Of a DNA stretch of 62,573 nt, positions 43,568-52,256 are shown one piece after another. Numbering within the stretch: position 1 is the first letter of the stretch; the number at the start of each line of letters is the position of its first letter. Source of the DNA: Gemmatimonadota bacterium (GTDB lineage: Bacteria > Gemmatimonadota > Gemmatimonadetes > Gemmatimonadales > Gemmatimonadaceae); assembly GCA_028287285.1 (NCBI GenBank), contig JAQBPY010000418.1, positions 1-62,573 on the forward strand, read 5' to 3'. The translations under genes and the position numbers were made by a program. The notes below the pieces were generated by a model, which was not told where the DNA came from, searched no databases, and worked only from the letters and a program-made list of their open reading frames with translations.

Positions 43568-43583
43568 TGCAATTGTGCTGCCA
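43568..43583 (-). promoter_or_regulatory. Sigma-54 (-24/-12) promoter of the PEP-CTERM gene
   Basis: On the minus strand TGGCAGCACAATTGCA matches the consensus TGGCACGNNNNTTGCW at the essential GG and GC dinucleotides with exact -24/-12 spacing. It ends about 62 nt before the ATG at 43506. PEP-CTERM genes in other bacteria are often controlled by sigma-54 with PrsR-type activators. Confidence 0.65.
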
Positions 43584-43805
43584 GTTGGCGGCACTCCGCT
43601 GTGCGCTGTAAGTCCTTTAAAATCAACAGTTACGGTATGGTTGAGCCTGGACAATAGTGCGTATGTCTCAAAAGTGTTGCGCGCACGATGCACTTTCGCT
43701 TCAGGAAGTCGACATCCCCCGCAGCGAGCAATACCCCTTTCCCGGAGGTTGACGAAGCCGGGCAATACCGTAAGATCGACCGATACCCAATCTCAGGACT
43801 CTTAC

Positions 43806-44558
43806 GTGACTCTCGCCAGGCTCATCGGGCTCGCGGTACTCGTCGCCGCGGCGCCTCTTTCCGCACTGACCGCGAACACGCTCACCACCGCCGAGGAGAA
43901 GGGTGGATGGAAGCTGCTCTTTGACGGAAAGTCGTTTGCCGGATGGCGCGGACTCGGATACGACAATGTGCCCACGGCGACGTGGCGCATCGTGGACGGC
44001 ACGATCGAGAAAGTGCCGAAGGCAAATGTCGTCACGCTGCCGGATGGCCAGCCCGCAGCCGGCGGCGACCTGATGACGATTCCGACGTTCACGGACTTCG
44101 AGCTGGCATTCGAGTGGAAGGTGCCGCCGGGCGCGAACAGCGGCGTGAAGTACAACGTGAGCGAGGAGCTCTCGGTGAAGTCCGCCAACCATGCCGCACT
44201 GGGCTTCGAGTATCAGGTGCTCGACGACTCGCTCAACAGCGACAACAAGATTCCCACACACCGCGCGGGATCGCTCTACGACCTCATCACGCCGAATGCC
44301 ACCAAGAAGCTTCGGCCTGTGGGAGAATGGAATTCGTCGCGCATCATCGTGCGCGGAAATCATGGTGAGCACTGGCTCAACGGAACGATCGTCGTGAGCT
44401 ACGAGCTGAACTCGCCGGAGTTCAAGGCGCTGATGGACAAGAGCAAGTACAAGTCGATTCCGGGCTTTGCGGACCACCGTGCGGGCCACATCGTGCTGCA
44501 GGATCACAACGACGGCGCCTGGTTCCGCAACATCAAGATTCGCGAGATCAAGCCGTGA
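43806..44558 (+). CDS. Exported DUF1080 protein (3-keto-disaccharide hydrolase-like)
   Basis: The 250-aa protein has a signal peptide (TLARLIGLAVLVAAAPLSALT) and the DUF1080 jelly-roll blocks GGWKLLFDGKSFAGWRGLGYD, DFELAFEWKVPPGANSGVKYNV, GFEYQVLDDSL, HRAGSLYDLI and GHIVLQDHNDGAWFRNIKIREI. Family members include 3-keto-glucoside hydrolases and work with Gfo/Idh/MocA oxidases, which is just what follows. The start is GTG at 43806 with AGGA 7 nt upstream. It overlaps the next gene by 4 nt (GTGA), so the two are translated together. Confidence 0.88.
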   Translation: MTLARLIGLAVLVAAAPLSALTANTLTTAEEKGGWKLLFDGKSFAGWRGLGYDNVPTATWRIVDGTIEKVPKANVVTLPDGQPAAGGDLMTIPTFTDFELAFEWKVPPGANSGVKYNVSEELSVKSANHAALGFEYQVLDDSLNSDNKIPTHRAGSLYDLITPNATKKLRPVGEWNSSRIIVRGNHGEHWLNGTIVVSYELNSPEFKALMDKSKYKSIPGFADHRAGHIVLQDHNDGAWFRNIKIREIKP

Positions 44559-45883
44559 CGGGAGTCGACCGGCGCGATTTCCTGAAGCACGCGGGTGCGA
44601 CAGGACTCGGCATCGCGGTGTCGGGCACGCTGCCTTCGTGGCGCAGCGTCGCACCGCGCATGTCCGCGAATGAGAAAGTCGTCGTGGCCGTCATTGGCCT
44701 GAACGGCCGCGGCATGGTGCACGCGCAGAATTTCTCGAAGGCCGCGAACTCCGAAGTCGCGTATCTCTGCGACGTGGACAGTGCCGTGTTGTCAAAAGCG
44801 ATGAGCGGTACGAGCCAGGGAAGGACGCCAAAGGCCATCGAGGATTTTCGCCGAGCGCTCGATGACAGGACCGTGGATGCCGTGTCCATCGCGACACCCG
44901 ACCATTGGCATGCGCCCATGGCGATCCTCGCGCTCAAGGCGGGCAAGCACGTGTACCTCGAGAAGCCATGCGGACACAATCCGCGCGAGGGTGAGTTGCT
45001 CGTTGCCGCACAGGCGAAGTATGGCAAGCAGGTGCAACAGGGGTCGCAGCAACGATCGTCGCCCCGCACGATCGAAGCGCTCGCCGCCATCAGGGGTGGA
45101 ATCATCGGCACGCCCTATATGGTGCGGGCATGGTATGCGAACACGCGCGGCAGCATCGGTCGTGGCAAGCAGGCGCCGGTGCCGTCGACGCTGAACTATG
45201 ACCTGTGGCAGGGACCTGCGGAGCGCACGCCGTATCGCGACAACGTCATCCACTACAACTGGCACTGGTTCCGCCGCTGGGGCACGGGCGAAGTCTGCAA
45301 CAACGGCACCCACGAGATCGACATCGCCCGTCTCGCGCTTGGCGTGGACTATCCGACGCACGTATCGTCGACCGGCGGCCGATACCACTTTGCTGACGAC
45401 TGGGAGTTCCCGGACACGCAGGAAGTGACGTTCGAGTTCGAGGGCGGCAAGACGATCATCTGGCAGGGCCAGAGCTGCAATGGCCTGAAGCTCTTTGACC
45501 GGGGCCGCGGCACGGCGATCTACGGAACAGAGGGCAGCATTGTCCTGGACCGTGACGGCTATCTGCTGTACGACGTGAAGCAGAAGCTGATGAAGGAGAA
45601 CATCGAAAGCGCGAAGGGCACCGGCGTGGATCTCACCGGCGACGACGCGGCCACCATGACGCACATGGAAAACTTTCTCGCCGGCATCCGTACCGGTGCG
45701 CCGCTCCGTGCACCAATTTCCGATGCGGCCAGGAGCGTCCTGCTCTGCCACCTCGGCAACATCTCCCAGTATACGGGGCAGAAGCTGACCGTCGACGCAC
45801 GCACCGGGAAACTGGTGGGAGAGACGGGCGCCGCAAAATACTGGTCACGCACGTACGCGCCGAACTGGACACCAACGGTCTAG
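44555..45883 (+). CDS. Tat-exported Gfo/Idh/MocA family oxidoreductase
   Basis: The 442-aa protein has a Tat signal (VDRRDFLKHAGATGLGIAVSG) and an N-terminal Rossmann domain starting VVVAVIGLNGRGMVHAQNF. The conserved IATPDHWHAPMAILALKAGKHVYLEKPCG loop has Lys in EKP, and the C-terminal region includes WHWFRRWGTGEVCNNGTHEIDIARLALG. These enzymes carry a bound NAD(P) into the periplasm and act on sugars. Coupling to the DUF1080 protein suggests a disaccharide 3-oxidation and hydrolysis route. The start is GTG at 44555. Confidence 0.9.
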   Translation: MTGVDRRDFLKHAGATGLGIAVSGTLPSWRSVAPRMSANEKVVVAVIGLNGRGMVHAQNFSKAANSEVAYLCDVDSAVLSKAMSGTSQGRTPKAIEDFRRALDDRTVDAVSIATPDHWHAPMAILALKAGKHVYLEKPCGHNPREGELLVAAQAKYGKQVQQGSQQRSSPRTIEALAAIRGGIIGTPYMVRAWYANTRGSIGRGKQAPVPSTLNYDLWQGPAERTPYRDNVIHYNWHWFRRWGTGEVCNNGTHEIDIARLALGVDYPTHVSSTGGRYHFADDWEFPDTQEVTFEFEGGKTIIWQGQSCNGLKLFDRGRGTAIYGTEGSIVLDRDGYLLYDVKQKLMKENIESAKGTGVDLTGDDAATMTHMENFLAGIRTGAPLRAPISDAARSVLLCHLGNISQYTGQKLTVDARTGKLVGETGAAKYWSRTYAPNWTPTV

Positions 45884-45914
45884 CGCGTTGCACTCATCAC
45901 ACCGGAAGGATTCG

Positions 45915-47144
45915 ATGCCTGTGTTTCCCCGCCCGCTGCAGTTCCTGATCCTCGCGGGAGTCATCACGACCTCGGCATGCCGAGGAGGGCGCGGCGACAA
46001 GGCCAATGCCGCGGCCGGCGCGATGGCTGCGGACAGCGCGAAAAACCAGATGTCCGACGCGGCGCGCATGTTGGTGGCCGGTGCGCTGGTGAAGTCGGGC
46101 GACCGTGTGCGCATCACCGGAAGCCCACGCGACTATGGCATGCTCGAGGAAATCGCGATCGACGTGATGAAGGCGGGCGGCCAACCGATCATCACGATCA
46201 CGACGGACCGGCTGACGCGCCGTTCGTACATGGACGTGAAGGAGTCCTTCGATTCGCAGGCACCCACGTTCGAGACGTCGCTCGCGAACACGGAAGACGT
46301 CGTCATTTCCGTGGACGCGACGGATTCCGACAACGTGCTGCGCGAGATTGCGCCGGCGCGTATTGCTGCACGTGCGAGCGCATATCAACAGGTCAACCAG
46401 GCGTTCAACACCCGTCACGTCCGCTACATCAATCTCGGCAACGGCGCGTACCCGACCGCTGAATTCTCGCAGCGTGTGCGCGTGCCGCGTGAACAGTTGG
46501 CGAGCATGTTCGTGAAGGCGGCGTCCATTCCCGCGGATACGCTGCGTGCGCGCGGAGAAGCGTTGCGGGCAGCGCTCGCGAGTGGAAAGACCGTGACGTT
46601 GACGTCGGCAAACGGAACGAACCTCACGTTCTCGGTCATTCCGTCCATGGTGGCGGTGTCCGATGGGACGCTCAAGCCGGATCGCATCCACCTGGGCGGC
46701 GCGAACGCATCGACGAACCTGCCCGCCGGAGAGCTCAGGGCACCGGTGGCAAAGCTGTCGGCACAGGGAAAGTTGATCATCGACAAGCTCGTGGTGCAGG
46801 GCGTCGACGTTGCCGACCTGACGCTCACCTTTGACAAGGGCCGCATGACGGACCTGACGTCGACGTTCGGGCTGAAGGAAGCCAAGGCGGCGTACGCGGC
46901 GGCGCATGGCGCGAGGGACGAACTGGCGTGGATCGACATCGGATTGAATCCGGCCGTGAACCTTCCTGTCGCCAACGGCAAGGTGATCTACATGCAGTCG
47001 GGCAACGTGGCCGTCGCTCTCGGCGACAACCAGAGCCTGGGGGGCAGCACCTCGAGCGACCTGACGGCATTCGTCGGCGCGATTTCCGCACCGACGATCA
47101 CGATCGATGGAAAGATCTATGTGGACAAGGGTGTGCTGAAGTAG
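45915..47144 (+). CDS. Lipoprotein resembling M29 aminopeptidase
   Basis: The 409-aa protein starts at the ATG at 45915, preceded by GGAAGGA. Its lipoprotein signal is MPVFPRPLQFLILAGVITTSAC, with a lipidation Cys. The body has ARMLVAGALVKSGDRVRITG, ADSDNVL-type loops and LAWIDIGLNPAV, which resemble the substrate-independent thermophilic aminopeptidase (M29) fold. M29 metal ligands are not all visible, so activity is uncertain. It follows the Gfo/Idh/MocA gene by 31 nt. Confidence 0.7.
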   Translation: MPVFPRPLQFLILAGVITTSACRGGRGDKANAAAGAMAADSAKNQMSDAARMLVAGALVKSGDRVRITGSPRDYGMLEEIAIDVMKAGGQPIITITTDRLTRRSYMDVKESFDSQAPTFETSLANTEDVVISVDATDSDNVLREIAPARIAARASAYQQVNQAFNTRHVRYINLGNGAYPTAEFSQRVRVPREQLASMFVKAASIPADTLRARGEALRAALASGKTVTLTSANGTNLTFSVIPSMVAVSDGTLKPDRIHLGGANASTNLPAGELRAPVAKLSAQGKLIIDKLVVQGVDVADLTLTFDKGRMTDLTSTFGLKEAKAAYAAAHGARDELAWIDIGLNPAVNLPVANGKVIYMQSGNVAVALGDNQSLGGSTSSDLTAFVGAISAPTITIDGKIYVDKGVLK

Positions 47145-47151
47145 CCGCACG

Positions 47152-47895
47152 ATGCGGGCATCTTTCGCGCTGTTGCTGCTGGCGCTGAGCGGGTCTCCAG
47201 TTGACGCTCAAGAGGTAGCCACGATTGGCGGTGCGGACTCGCTGTACTTCGCGGGCCGCGTGGCCGAATCGCTGGTGCGGTATGAATCGCTCCTTGCCGC
47301 ACGTCCCACCGCGTACGAGGTGTTGTGCCGAGCGGCGCGGGCGGAGATGGTGCTGGGGATTCTGGGCGAGCAGACGGCCATGTACGAGCGTGCGGAACAG
47401 TTTGCGCGGCGGGCGATTGCCTCCGACTCCACACGCGCGGACGGATACTACTGGCTCGCCGCGGCAATGGGACGACGCGCCCTGCATGCGAGCATGAAGA
47501 CGACGCCCGGCCTCGCGCGCGGGGCACATGCGTCGGCCCTGCGTGCGCTCGCGATCGACTCGATGCATGCGGGTGCACACGATGCGCTCGGCAAATTGAA
47601 TTCGGAAGTACGGAATCTCTCGTCCGTGCTGCGCTTCGTGGCGGGACGTCTCCTGGGCGTTTCCATTGCGCGGGAAACGAGCTGGGAAGCGGCGGAGCTG
47701 CACCTGAAGCGCGCCGTGCAGCTCGATTCGACCTCCATTCTCTATCGGGCGGATCTTGCACAATTGTATCAGCGAACGGGCAGAAGGCAGGAGGCCGAGC
47801 AGGTCGTGAACCGCCTGCTGGCCATGCCACGTGTTCACCCAACGGACTCGCTGTTCCAGCGTGAGGCTCGGGAGCGGCTGTCGGGCAGGATGTGA
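47152..47895 (+). CDS. Exported TPR-like protein
   Basis: The 247-aa protein has a signal peptide (MRASFALLLLALSGSPVDAQ) and four to five helical repeats, such as RVAESLVRYESLLAARPTAYEVL, AEQFARRAIASDSTRADGYYWLA and AELHLKRAVQLDSTSILYRADLA. These are tetratricopeptide-type units that mediate protein contacts. The start follows the preceding gene by 7 nt. No enzymatic motif was seen; it may scaffold envelope complexes. Confidence 0.75.
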   Translation: MRASFALLLLALSGSPVDAQEVATIGGADSLYFAGRVAESLVRYESLLAARPTAYEVLCRAARAEMVLGILGEQTAMYERAEQFARRAIASDSTRADGYYWLAAAMGRRALHASMKTTPGLARGAHASALRALAIDSMHAGAHDALGKLNSEVRNLSSVLRFVAGRLLGVSIARETSWEAAELHLKRAVQLDSTSILYRADLAQLYQRTGRRQEAEQVVNRLLAMPRVHPTDSLFQREARERLSGRM

Positions 47896-47958
47896 CCAGT
47901 TGACTGGATAGTGGGTTGGGCGGGTCGCAGGTATCCCCAATCCTCCGTGAGGTTTCCC

Positions 47959-48855
47959 ATGCGCCTGACTCGTCCGATCGCTGCTGCAACACTCGCATTC
48001 GCCGCCATACTGACCGCATCGGCCACGGGTCGTGCGAACACCGCCCCGGGAGAATCCGCCGAATTCCTGCGCATCAATCAGATGCACGACGACAGCGTCG
48101 TCGCCGAGCTCTCCACTCACGATGTGAGCGGATTGTCGCACGACCAGAAGATTCGGCGCGCGTCGCTGCTGAGCGAGCTGCATGCGTATGGGGAGCATGG
48201 CGCCTTCCCGCACAACTATGATTTCCCTGGCCAGAAGGTGCCGTACTTCGTGGATCCGCAGACCGGCGCCCTGTGCGCGGTTGCGAACCTCCTCGCCTAT
48301 ACGGGCCGGCGAGACGTGGTGGATCGCGTTGCGAGGACCAACAATCATGTGTGGGTCCAGCAGCTTGCCGGTGATTCCACTTTTCGCGGCTGGTTGACGG
48401 AGAACGGCCTTACGCTGGATGAGGCGGCACGCATTCAGCTTCCGGCAGGTCAGAGCGGGCCGCCGCCGGTGGCGCTGATGGCGGGAGCGGCCGTGGTGAG
48501 TGCAACAGGCTTGTCGATCATCGCGGGTGTTACCATATCGAGCTTGTGGAACGCCACCAGCAACGCCGATGGGCACATGGGGAAGATGAGCAAAATTGGA
48601 ATGACGTCCGGCGTTGCGGCGGCGGTGGTGGGTGGGCTCATTGCTACGGGTACGCCGGCACGTGGAATTGGTGCCATGACACTCGGGGCCGGCCTGGCAA
48701 GCGTGGCGCTGTCCGCGCGGTCGATGCAGAATCATTCCGCGATCGTTGCCGCACAGGACGTGAAGAAAGGCACGCTCGCGCAGGTCACGCTGGCGCCAGT
48801 GGTGTCGGCCGAGAAAGGCGGCAGCGCCGGAATGTCGATGTCCTTGAAGTTCTGA
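47959..48855 (+). CDS. Exported protein of unknown function
   Basis: The 298-aa protein starts at the ATG at 47959, with GAGG 6 nt upstream, and has a signal peptide (MRLTRPIAAATLAFAAILTASATG). A conserved-looking block, VPYFVDPQTGALCAVANLLAYTGRRDVVDRVARTN, is followed by a stretch rich in Ala and Gly with two hydrophobic helices (VALMAGAAVVSATGLSIIAGV, MTSGVAAAVVGGLIATGTPA). I do not recognise the family. It sits in a same-strand run of exported proteins. Confidence 0.6.
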   Translation: MRLTRPIAAATLAFAAILTASATGRANTAPGESAEFLRINQMHDDSVVAELSTHDVSGLSHDQKIRRASLLSELHAYGEHGAFPHNYDFPGQKVPYFVDPQTGALCAVANLLAYTGRRDVVDRVARTNNHVWVQQLAGDSTFRGWLTENGLTLDEAARIQLPAGQSGPPPVALMAGAAVVSATGLSIIAGVTISSLWNATSNADGHMGKMSKIGMTSGVAAAVVGGLIATGTPARGIGAMTLGAGLASVALSARSMQNHSAIVAAQDVKKGTLAQVTLAPVVSAEKGGSAGMSMSLKF

Positions 48856-48873
48856 TTCTCGTATATTGGCGAG

Positions 48874-49785
48874 ATGAGAACTCTCGTCAGACTTTTTGCA
48901 CTGCTGGTTGTTGTTGCGACGGGCGCCGGTGCGCAGACGGCGCCCGTCAGAAATCAGGTGCGTGCCGACGACGGGCACATGCTCACCCTCTGGAGCAAAC
49001 GTCCTGCAGGTACGCCAACAGGGGCAATTCTCCTGCTACACGGGCGGACATGGAGCGCCCTGCCCAACTTCGACCTTCAGGTCAAGGGCACGCAGGTATC
49101 GCTGATGGACGCCCTGGTCGCGCGCGGATATGCCGTGTACGCGCTTGACCAGCGCGGTTACGGTGCCACTTCGCGCGACGCTTCCGGATGGCTGACGCCA
49201 AGGCGCGCAGAAATGGATGCCGTTGAGTCGCTCGATTGGATTGCCGCGGCGTTGAACGGCGCGCGCCCTGCCCTCCTTGGCTATTCCCGCGGGTCGCAGA
49301 CGGCGTTGCTCACCGCGCAGCTGCATCCGGCAAAAATGTCGGGACTCGTGCTGTATGCGTTTCCTTACGACATCACTGCAGCGCGACAGGCCATTCCTGA
49401 ACCCGCAAAACCGCCACGCGAAAAGACCACGGCCGCAGGAGCCGCCGAAGATTTCCTGACGCCAGAGTCGACACCGGCTGGCGTGAAGGACGCGTACGTG
49501 AACGCGGCGACGACGAGTGATCCGGTGCGCGTGGACTGGCGGCGAGAAGAACAGTTCCATGTGCTCGATCCATCACAGATTCGCGTGCCCACGCTCCTGA
49601 TCAACGGAGATCGCGATCCATATGCGGCGGCGGCATCGCTCGGGGAGTTCTACTCGAGATTGACGACCGTGGACCGCTGGTGGGTCGTGCTCGCGAACGC
49701 CGATCACGTGGCCCATCTCGAGCAGCAGGCGCAGTTCGTTCAGGCGCTGGTGAGCTTCATGGAGCGAAACGGGAAGGGACGTTAG
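48874..49785 (+). CDS. Exported alpha/beta hydrolase
   Basis: The 303-aa hydrolase has a signal peptide (MRTLVRLFALLVVVATGAGAQ). The fold shows LLLHGRTW as the oxyanion strand, the nucleophile Ser in LLGYSRGSQTAL, the acid in TLLINGDRDPYAA and the catalytic His in NADHVAHLEQ. Substrates are unknown. The last 29 nt overlap the convergent prephenate-dehydratase-like gene. Confidence 0.85.
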   Translation: MRTLVRLFALLVVVATGAGAQTAPVRNQVRADDGHMLTLWSKRPAGTPTGAILLLHGRTWSALPNFDLQVKGTQVSLMDALVARGYAVYALDQRGYGATSRDASGWLTPRRAEMDAVESLDWIAAALNGARPALLGYSRGSQTALLTAQLHPAKMSGLVLYAFPYDITAARQAIPEPAKPPREKTTAAGAAEDFLTPESTPAGVKDAYVNAATTSDPVRVDWRREEQFHVLDPSQIRVPTLLINGDRDPYAAAASLGEFYSRLTTVDRWWVVLANADHVAHLEQQAQFVQALVSFMERNGKGR

Positions 49786-50347
49786 CGACGTCGCGCCTAA
49801 TGCGACGCACGAGCACGAAGGTGGTCACGTTGTCGGCGCGATCTTCCAGCCGCTCGGCAATGATCGTGAGGCCATAGACCGTTGCAGCCCACGTGGCTGC
49901 GAGCGCTGCGGCCGAAGGGTCGCGCCTGATGGCAACCATGCGGGCGGCGCCCGCTGTGTCGTGCGCTTCCACGCCCACGATTTGCGGATGCTCGGCGAAG
50001 AAGCGCGTGCACTGCTGGAGTGCAATGCCGTGGCTCAATACTTCGCGCACGCCATCCAGGGTCGTACCTTCAACACCCATCAGCGCCAGATGAATGGGCA
50101 GCTTGAGCTCACCAACACGTTCCAGGGACGGAAAGGCCGCGATGGCATCGACGGCTTCGTGCACGGGGCCGGCGATGAGGTTGAAGATGGGAATGGCGGC
50201 ACAATCAGCATGCCCATTCACCACGGCGCGCACTGCGGCGTCGAAGGTCGCGCACGGAAGGAGGGTGACAGGCTCTGCGACAAATTGGCGAGCCGCCACT
50301 TCGCTGAATGCGCCCGTCTCTCCCTGAAATGCGACGATGGTAGCCAT
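49757..50347 (-). CDS. Stand-alone prephenate dehydratase-like domain protein
   Basis: The 196-aa protein starts MATIVAFQGETGAFSEVAARQF and carries the two PDT lobes. The middle reads ADCAAIPIFNLIAGPVHEAVDAI, and the end has AHDTAGAARMVAIRRDPSAAAL and RADNVTTFVLVRR. The C-terminal ACT regulatory domain is absent. The catalytic TRF motif reads TTF, with Arg replaced by Thr. Prephenate dehydratase makes phenylpyruvate for phenylalanine synthesis; this version may be an altered or feedback-independent enzyme. Confidence 0.75.
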   Translation of the reverse strand: MATIVAFQGETGAFSEVAARQFVAEPVTLLPCATFDAAVRAVVNGHADCAAIPIFNLIAGPVHEAVDAIAAFPSLERVGELKLPIHLALMGVEGTTLDGVREVLSHGIALQQCTRFFAEHPQIVGVEAHDTAGAARMVAIRRDPSAAALAATWAATVYGLTIIAERLEDRADNVTTFVLVRRIRRDVANVPSRFAP

Positions 50348-50424
50348 TGGCGCAAGTAAGCGAAACGAGGGGAGCGAGGGAAGCGGTATTTCGACGAAGG
50401 CGTCTGCGCGATAGCTTCTGCGTC

Positions 50425-50925
50425 ATGCGCTCCCTCTCGATCGCCCTGATGGCCGCCGTGGCTGGCGTCGCATGCGCGTCGCAAAGCATGTCGCCTCCCG
50501 GTGAGCCGTCGCCGGCGAGCGCGATTCCCGCCGTGCAGGGCGACGTCCGCAGCATGTCCGGCATCAAGGTCATCGATATCGTGGAGGGAGGCGGTGACCC
50601 GGCGGTGCGTGGCAAATGCCTCTATGCCGAGTATACCGGGTGGCTGGCGGGCGGAACGAGACTGGACTCCTCACGAGATCCGGGGGGCTCACCGGCAGCG
50701 TTCGTTCTCGGCAAGGGAATGGTCATGTCCGGCTGGGAAATCGGGTTTGGTGGAATGCGCGTGGGAGGCAGGCGCCGGCTCTTCGTTCCCTATGCACAGG
50801 CGTACGGCGAGCGCGGTCATCCGCCGCTCATTCCGGCCCGGTCGGCGCTCGTGTTCGACGTGGAGCTGATTGCGGTCATGGAGCCCGAGGGTGCATCGAG
50901 CACGTGTCCTTCGCTCAAGCGGTAA
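50425..50925 (+). CDS. FKBP-type peptidyl-prolyl isomerase lipoprotein
   Basis: The 166-aa protein has a lipoprotein signal (MRSLSIALMAAVAGVAC) and an FKBP domain: GKCLYAEYTGWLAGGTRLDSS, AFVLGKGMVMSGWEIGFGGMRVGGRRRLFVPY, AYGERGHPPLIPARSALVFDVELI. The order of these blocks matches the FKBP active-site strands. It probably assists folding of exported proteins. The start at 50425 gives a clean lipobox; an upstream open frame is not conserved. Confidence 0.85.
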   Translation: MRSLSIALMAAVAGVACASQSMSPPGEPSPASAIPAVQGDVRSMSGIKVIDIVEGGGDPAVRGKCLYAEYTGWLAGGTRLDSSRDPGGSPAAFVLGKGMVMSGWEIGFGGMRVGGRRRLFVPYAQAYGERGHPPLIPARSALVFDVELIAVMEPEGASSTCPSLKR

Positions 50926-50945
50926 GAGCAGGTCCCTCGCTGCGC

Positions 50946-52256
50946 TCAGGCCAGGCGCAGGGCGGGTGGGCCGGGCCGCGTTACGATGAACTCTGCCTTC
51001 GCCGCCGCTACGGGGAATGCGGACGCATACACGTCATGCCAGCGTTGAGTGAACTGCTCCGCGGCCGCTGTCGTAACAAGAGCCCACACGCTGCCGCCAA
51101 AACCCGCTCCAAAGGCAGACGCGGCATCCGCGCCGAGCTCCCGCGCCATTCGCGCCAAGGCAATCGTTTCGGGGATCTGATTTCCCAGGCGTTGTTCCGC
51201 GCCGCGCTGCGACCGGTCCACGAGCGCTCCAACAGCGGCCAGGTCGCCGCGGGCAAAGGCTCGCGCCGTGGCGGGAATGATGTCGTTGCTCTCCGCGGCA
51301 AACTGGTCGTACCGATCCAGCAGTCGTTGGATCGTGAACGCCGTCGGCACTGATTTCGTGATCGTATCGCGAACGTTTTGACTGTTGGCAATGACAGCGG
51401 CAAGGGATTCGTCGCATCGGCCGGTTGCCTCGTTGGAGAGCCGCACGATTTCCGAGACACTCAGCGACGCCTCGTTGTAGCGCAACATCGCGCTCGACGT
51501 CTTTTCTGCCGCGACGCCGCTGAATGCCACCACGAACACGCGGTCGCGAGGAAATGGATATTCGCCCTCGGCACGCACCGGGCAGAATGAATACTGGCTC
51601 AGCATTCCCGCGCGACAGCAGAGAATCGCCGTCTGGTCCTGGCTGCCGCCCAGCGTCCCTACTCCAGCCGCTGCGGCAAAACCTCCAAAGCTCCGTCCAT
51701 TTTCCACGGCGCCGAGGTAGTTGCCGAGCACCTCGCGCGAGGTGATGACGCGGGTGAAGGTGGCATCCTGCTCGAGATCATTGGCATCGCTGAGTGCGAG
51801 AAAAGCACTGATCACGAGTGCACTCGAGCTGCTCATGCCGGAGGCCGCGGGCAAGTCGCTCGCAAAAGCGATGTTCGCACCGCGACCTGCGTGCGGGAAA
51901 TCGCTTGCGAGCCGCTGTGCCACCGCCGCGAAATAGGCACTCCAGTGGCCCCGTTCGCCCCGCTGCTCGGCGCCGATCCGCAGCTCCCGTGTTTCATCAG
52001 TCATGGCGTTTGTCACACGCACCACTGTATCGGCGCGCGGCGCGGACATCATGACGAAACCACGCTCCATGGTACAGAGCAGGCTGCGCCCGCCGGCATA
52101 ATCCGTGTGCTTGCCCAACACCTCTATGCGGCCGGGCACGAAGAACGAGACAGCCGGCTCGTGCACGTGCCGTGAACAGTTGGTCAGGAGCCGTTCCTTG
52201 GCTTTCGCCTCGACGAGTGACATTCCCTCTGCAACCAGCCGGTCAACGGCCTCCAT
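50946..52256 (-). CDS. galK: Galactokinase-like GHMP sugar kinase
   Basis: The 436-aa kinase has the galactokinase signature PGRIEVLGKHTDYAGGRSLL, the GHMP ATP loop LPAASGMSSSSALV, and the C-terminal GAGFGGSVWALVT. It phosphorylates a sugar at C1 using ATP. Its start shares one base with the stop of the nucleotidyltransferase gene (TGATG), so the two are coupled. The substrate could be galactose or another sugar. A kinase plus nucleotidyltransferase makes an activated nucleotide sugar. Confidence 0.85.
   Translation of the reverse strand: MEAVDRLVAEGMSLVEAKAKERLLTNCSRHVHEPAVSFFVPGRIEVLGKHTDYAGGRSLLCTMERGFVMMSAPRADTVVRVTNAMTDETRELRIGAEQRGERGHWSAYFAAVAQRLASDFPHAGRGANIAFASDLPAASGMSSSSALVISAFLALSDANDLEQDATFTRVITSREVLGNYLGAVENGRSFGGFAAAAGVGTLGGSQDQTAILCCRAGMLSQYSFCPVRAEGEYPFPRDRVFVVAFSGVAAEKTSSAMLRYNEASLSVSEIVRLSNEATGRCDESLAAVIANSQNVRDTITKSVPTAFTIQRLLDRYDQFAAESNDIIPATARAFARGDLAAVGALVDRSQRGAEQRLGNQIPETIALARMARELGADAASAFGAGFGGSVWALVTTAAAEQFTQRWHDVYASAFPVAAAKAEFIVTRPGPPALRLA

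Noticed and set aside
45897..47150. 417-aa ORF antisense to the M29-like gene
   Set aside because: It is a high-GC shadow frame; the plus-strand gene has a signal peptide, ribosome-binding site and family similarity.
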